From: Prevotellaceae bacterium UBA6398
Lineage (GTDB): Bacteria > Bacteroidota > Bacteroidia > Bacteroidales > Bacteroidaceae
Assembly: GCA_002437495.1 (NCBI GenBank)
Contig: DJQA01000013.1
Coordinates: 35,444-99,443, forward strand
Direction of reading: 5' to 3'
Length of the DNA: 64,000 nt
The position numbers and the translations under genes were made by a program. Positions 60,719 through 64,000 of this stretch are shown one piece after another; position 1 is the first letter of the stretch, and every line of letters begins with the position of its first letter. Below the pieces are notes generated by a model. The model saw only the letters and a list, made by a program, of their open reading frames with translations. It did no database searches and was not told the DNA's origin.

Positions 60719-62232
60719 AATCCGGTTTTTTTAAGTACAAAGGCTTTGATTTTGGCCTTGGCCGCCTTGTCAAGGAATATGTATGACGAAAGAGCCACAC
60801 TCAGTGCCGATGCAACTGCGAGCACCGCCGAGTTAAGCATTCCACTGTTTCCTGTAAGCTTGTAGGTGGCGAATGTAAGCGCTAGCGATATTGCCGTTAC
60901 CTTTGCGCAGGTTGCGAAACAGGGTATGAAATCGGAAATACTGTAAGACTCCACATCGTGTGCCAAAAGCATTGGCTTTATCAGAAAGCCAAATGCGCAC
61001 TGCACAAGAACTCCGAGATAGAGCATCCACATCACATCGCCTTTTTCATTGAAAATAAAATACAGCACAACAAACAGCACAGGACCCGAAACGGCGGAAA
61101 ATACGGAGTTGGACTTTATTTTGGCGGCTGCCATCATGGGGGTGTAGAACGCCGAGTCGAACGAGCCGATTATGCGCTGCACTATTATGTATTGGGTGAA
61201 CAATACTGCGTATTGGGGCACTTCCACGAGCCAAATTCCCATTATGGTCTTCATTGTGAAAATGGCCGGAAGCCCTATTAGCAGGCATAGTTCGTAAACA
61301 TACACGGTGGTTTGCATTGTCAGCTTTTTCGAATCGTGGAATTGCCCCGAGGCGTACAACTTTATTATTTGCGGGTTTACGGCGTTGCGGAAATTGTTTA
61401 TGAATTGGCTCAACGCTCCCGAAACCTGATTGGCTATGGTTTGAGCTGCCACCACGAAGGGCTGGAAAAACAGGTTGAGCAATACAAGGTAGCCCTGCAA
61501 TTTCAGAGTTTCCGAAAGGTTGGCCAAAACGTTCCATCCCGAAAAGCGCATAAGCGATTTGAATATTCCTTTGTTGAACGAGAAGCCTAACTTGCATTCG
61601 GGGTAACGACGCATGCAGTATGCCGCGTAGCATCCGCTAACAAGCAGCTGTGCCAAGGCTGTGAGTGCTGCATACATTATGAGTTTGTCTGAACTGCCAA
61701 TACTCAAACACATAACCACTGCAAGGCGTGCTAGTGCATCGAAAATGCCCACGTATGCGTAAACTTTCATGTCTTCGTGGGCTATTATGAGCGCGATGTA
61801 GGGTATCTGCACAATGCTTACGAATGTGGCGAATATGGAAATTTGATAAACAACGAGGGTGGGTAGGAAGCGTTCGGGCGGAATTACCATTTTGCAGTAA
61901 ACATACCACAGTCCTGCGGTTTCGAGTATCGCCACTATTATCAGCGCGAGCAGCAGGTGGGTGAATAACGCTGTGCGGCAGGTTTGCAGCAACTTGTTTT
62001 CATTGTTTGCGCCAAGCTCATATGTTATGAAGCGCGACGTGCCGGTGCTTAGCGTTCCGTTTAGGAACGACAGCATGCCCACAATTCCGCCAACCACATT
62101 GTAAAGCCCGAAGTCTTGCACGCCCAGTTTGTCGAGCACAACCCTCGAGGCGTAGAGCGTAACACCCATGATGAGAATCATGCGTGTGTACAGGAATATG
62201 GTGTTTTTTACAATGAGTCTGCTTTCTGCCAT
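60715..62232 (-). CDS. wzx: Wzx-type polysaccharide flippase
   Basis: 505-aa membrane protein with about 12-14 helices of the MATE/PST superfamily. It begins with LIVKNTIFLYTRMILIMGV and the GLYNVVGGIVGMLSFLNGTL block typical of O-unit or capsule flippases. It moves lipid-linked repeat units across the inner membrane. I use the Met at 62232, close to the wzz stop, rather than the one at 62277 inside wzz. Confidence 0.9.
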   Translation of the reverse strand: MAESRLIVKNTIFLYTRMILIMGVTLYASRVVLDKLGVQDFGLYNVVGGIVGMLSFLNGTLSTGTSRFITYELGANNENKLLQTCRTALFTHLLLALIIVAILETAGLWYVYCKMVIPPERFLPTLVVYQISIFATFVSIVQIPYIALIIAHEDMKVYAYVGIFDALARLAVVMCLSIGSSDKLIMYAALTALAQLLVSGCYAAYCMRRYPECKLGFSFNKGIFKSLMRFSGWNVLANLSETLKLQGYLVLLNLFFQPFVVAAQTIANQVSGALSQFINNFRNAVNPQIIKLYASGQFHDSKKLTMQTTVYVYELCLLIGLPAIFTMKTIMGIWLVEVPQYAVLFTQYIIVQRIIGSFDSAFYTPMMAAAKIKSNSVFSAVSGPVLFVVLYFIFNEKGDVMWMLYLGVLVQCAFGFLIKPMLLAHDVESYSISDFIPCFATCAKVTAISLALTFATYKLTGNSGMLNSAVLAVASALSVALSSYIFLDKAAKAKIKAFVLKKTGL

Positions 62233-62236
62233 TGCG

Positions 62237-63301
62237 TCAATACGATTTGATGCAGGCGAATATAGTGTCGAACGCAAACACCAGCATTGTTATTGTTGCC
62301 ACGAATATCATGCGTTTTGGGCCTGCCGGCTTCAGCGGCACTGTTGCCGGTTGTATTGTGGTGAATGCAGGGGTTTGCTCTATTAGTTTTGCGCGCGCCG
62401 CCTGTACTTGCGTGTTAAGCTGGGCGTATGTGTTGAACCTCAGCTGCATCTCGTTTTCAAGGTCCTCGAGTTTCGACTTTACGCTTTCAAGAATTACATC
62501 GTTGTTGGCATCGGAAAAGCTTGCGTATGTGCGCCGGGCCTTTTCGTAGTCCTCCTTGGCTCTGCGGCACAGCTCTGTGTTGTAGTCGAGTTCTTTTTGT
62601 GCCTTGCGCGTTCTGTATTGTGTTATGAATTCTTGAAGTTTTTCTTTTGCCGCATCGGCGATTGTTGCACTTGCAAGCGGGTCCTGCGCGGTTGCGGTTA
62701 TGGAAATCACGAAATTCTTTTTGTCAACCTCGCAGCTTATCATATCGCCTATAGATTTTGCAATCATGTCCTGCTCCTCGGTGAGCCAAAAAGGATTCAC
62801 CTTGTCTTCGCCTGTCCCGGCGGACTTCTTTTTCTTGAAAAGTTTCTTTATGCTGTTGATTGCCGTGTCCCACCATGTTCCTTTTTGGTGGTATTTCAGA
62901 TAGTCGTAAAGGTTGGTTCTCACTTTGTGGTCTTGCGTTTCCATAATGGTGCCAAACATGCTTGTCTTGAAGTCAACCGAGGCAATGAGGTCGGGGTAGA
63001 GCTCCGGAAAAATGGCATCGGCGGAATTGCCGGTGCCGCCAATGTCGATGCCGAACGAAGAGGCTATCGAGTTGAGCGAGCTTGAACTCATGTTCGAAAG
63101 TTCCGGGGCCAGCTTCACTGTTGTGGAATAATATCTCGGCACTGACACTATTATGAATGCCGACAGTGCGAAGGCAATGGGGAGGGTTATGAAAAACAAT
63201 GTCTTGTGTTTCCACAGGACTTTTATTATCTTCGTCACATCAATTTGTTTCAGTTCCCGTATGCCCGGTGTTTTTGCCGCGTTGTTGTTGGTGTTGCACA
63301 T
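62237..63301 (-). CDS. wzz: Wzz-type chain-length determinant
   Basis: 354-aa polysaccharide co-polymerase. Two membrane helices (about 33-53 and 333-350) flank a large periplasmic coiled-coil domain (about 200-300, rich in Glu/Lys). The proline-rich motif near helix 2 is VPLKPAGPKR. No C-terminal tyrosine kinase is fused. It is the first gene of the polysaccharide operon, behind the -7 box at 63370. Confidence 0.9.
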   Translation of the reverse strand: MCNTNNNAAKTPGIRELKQIDVTKIIKVLWKHKTLFFITLPIAFALSAFIIVSVPRYYSTTVKLAPELSNMSSSSLNSIASSFGIDIGGTGNSADAIFPELYPDLIASVDFKTSMFGTIMETQDHKVRTNLYDYLKYHQKGTWWDTAINSIKKLFKKKKSAGTGEDKVNPFWLTEEQDMIAKSIGDMISCEVDKKNFVISITATAQDPLASATIADAAKEKLQEFITQYRTRKAQKELDYNTELCRRAKEDYEKARRTYASFSDANNDVILESVKSKLEDLENEMQLRFNTYAQLNTQVQAARAKLIEQTPAFTTIQPATVPLKPAGPKRMIFVATITMLVFAFDTIFACIKSY

Positions 63302-63369
63302 AATTCTCTATGGTTGTGTAATTATTGTTCATGCCACAGTGCGCATTCCGCGTGAATGGCCATGCACAA

Positions 63370-63377
63370 CAAAGTTA
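63370..63377 (-). promoter_or_regulatory. -7 element of the polysaccharide operon
   Basis: TAACTTTG on the minus strand, 68 bp before wzz. No inverted repeats flank it, so it does not look like an invertible capsule promoter. Confidence 0.6.
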
Positions 63378-63489
63378 CGATTAAAAATCATAAAAACAGT
63401 TGTTGGCATTGTCTAAAAGAATAAACGTTCCGAAAAGCGCATTATTTCACAGTTGCGCAGAATGTCGTATTGTGCGGATTTTTTAATAA

Positions 63490-64000
63490 TCAGCAATTCC
63501 TTGTTTTCCACAAAGCCATTGGGTGAGATTTGACTCGGCCAACGATGTCCTTGTCTTCAAACAACAATTCCGGCATGTATTTTCTGTTGTTGAAATTTAT
63601 AACATATTCTTTTTCAGAATCTGTAAGAACCAGCAAACTCATGAGAAAATCTTTCACCTCCTTCTTGGCTTTCTCAAAGTCGAAATGTTCACTTCGTCTT
63701 AGTACGGGCAAAAGTTGTGAGCGGATTTGTGGGAAGCGAATTTTGTCTGTTTGTGGAAAACCGGCAAATTCAGTTGGTGTGTTGTTGTCTTTTCTGCTTG
63801 AACCAACGGTCAGGTAAAAGACTGTTGCCTTCCTCAACAATGTTCGTTCCGCATCGCTTGCGAACAGTTGGTTCTTCACCATATTATATTATACACGTCA
63901 TATATGTCGCGTGCGGCACTTCTGCCGATAAGGGCATTTATCTTGGTGGCAAATAATTCGACAGGCGACAGAGAGCGCACTTTCACATCATTCAGAAATG
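63490..64000 (-). pseudogene. AbiEii/AbiGii-like nucleotidyltransferase (toxin family), frameshifted and cut by the window end
   Basis: Two frames together form the C-terminal part of a DUF1814/AbiEii protein. The upstream frame (64000 to stop 63876-63878) reads ..SLSPVELFATKINALIGR.. and ..AARDIYDVYN, the K and RDxYD motifs of the family. The downstream frame (63882-63490, 130 aa) continues MVKNQLFASD.. to HPMALWKTRNC, the usual family end. They are out of phase because ATTAT is doubled at 63883-63892. Removing one copy restores DVYNMVKNQLF exactly. The 5' part is outside the window, so the partner antitoxin cannot be assessed. Confidence 0.83.

Noticed and set aside
63302..63489. Invertible promoter for the polysaccharide operon
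   Set aside because: No inverted repeats flank the -7 box at 63370 and no recombinase is nearby.

Overview
The window is a stretch of a Bacteroidales (phylum Bacteroidota) chromosome. The evidence is repeated use of the Bacteroidota vegetative promoter (-33 TTTG, then -7 TAnnTTTG about 19-22 bp later) in front of most transcription units, gene orders typical of the order (topA-aroK-speA-argB; ftsX-DUF3098-uppP-truB-queA-folK; folP-cdaA; DUF4271-hemD), a BtuB/BtuG-type vitamin B12 pair, a PorT-like barrel, a reverse-type rubrerythrin and the YPIKVNQ-type SpeA. Genus cannot be fixed from this sequence alone. About 56 protein genes and two tRNA genes (Pro, Phe) are present. No rRNA, CRISPR array, insertion sequence or complete prophage was found.

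Layout: 1-530 repeats; 531-9119 miaB, a Nudix hydrolase, the overlapping operon topA-aroK-speA-argB and a secreted cyclophilin; 9415-12809 a split chromate transporter pair, then a heptosyltransferase-like GT9 and an LpxL-like acyltransferase; 13101-20903 mutS, tyrS, a secreted TIM-barrel isomerase, an M20 deacylase and a secreted nucleoside hydrolase; 20905-25459 DoxX, an ECF sigma / putative anti-sigma / DUF4252 module, LOG and RidA, and a membrane-tethered LuxR-type regulator; 25776-30253 tRNA-Pro, tRNA-Phe, hemD, DUF4271, a second LOG and metK under a SAM-II riboswitch; 30440-35751 the folK-queA-truB-uppP-DUF3098-ftsX-methyltransferase operon; 36294-45798 a GH78 rhamnosidase, folP-cdaA, rplS, cysS and parC; 45916-49214 PorT-like, rubrerythrin, DUF2461 and a nitroreductase; 49335-52973 a cobalamin riboswitch controlling btuB-btuG; 53480-63301 a nine-gene surface polysaccharide operon (wzz, wzx, ATP-grasp, epimerase, sugar aminotransferase, three glycosyltransferases, EpsG/Wzy-like polymerase); 63490-64000 a frameshifted AbiEii-like nucleotidyltransferase running off the window.

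The most unusual content is a family of dispersed intergenic arrays, ten copies in 64 kb. Each array has four 15-bp quasi-palindromes (consensus YTAYRT-NNN-AYRTAR) separated by A-rich 6-bp spacers. The start-to-start period is 21 bp in 29 of the 30 intervals I measured and 22 bp in the other, i.e. two helical turns. The central triplets fall into two classes (GGG/AGG type first, CAG type last), and the two inner units occur in either orientation. In six copies the array lies beside a second element: a 109-110 bp inverted-repeat (MITE-like) sequence with GGGCGTATGGCATACGCCC ends, or one end of it. The gap is 28 or 49 bp, differing by exactly one 21-bp period. Nine of ten arrays sit at the 3' end of a transcription unit. 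I do not recognise this as a described element. It looks like a composite repeat whose array part is held in strict helical register, as expected for cooperative protein binding.
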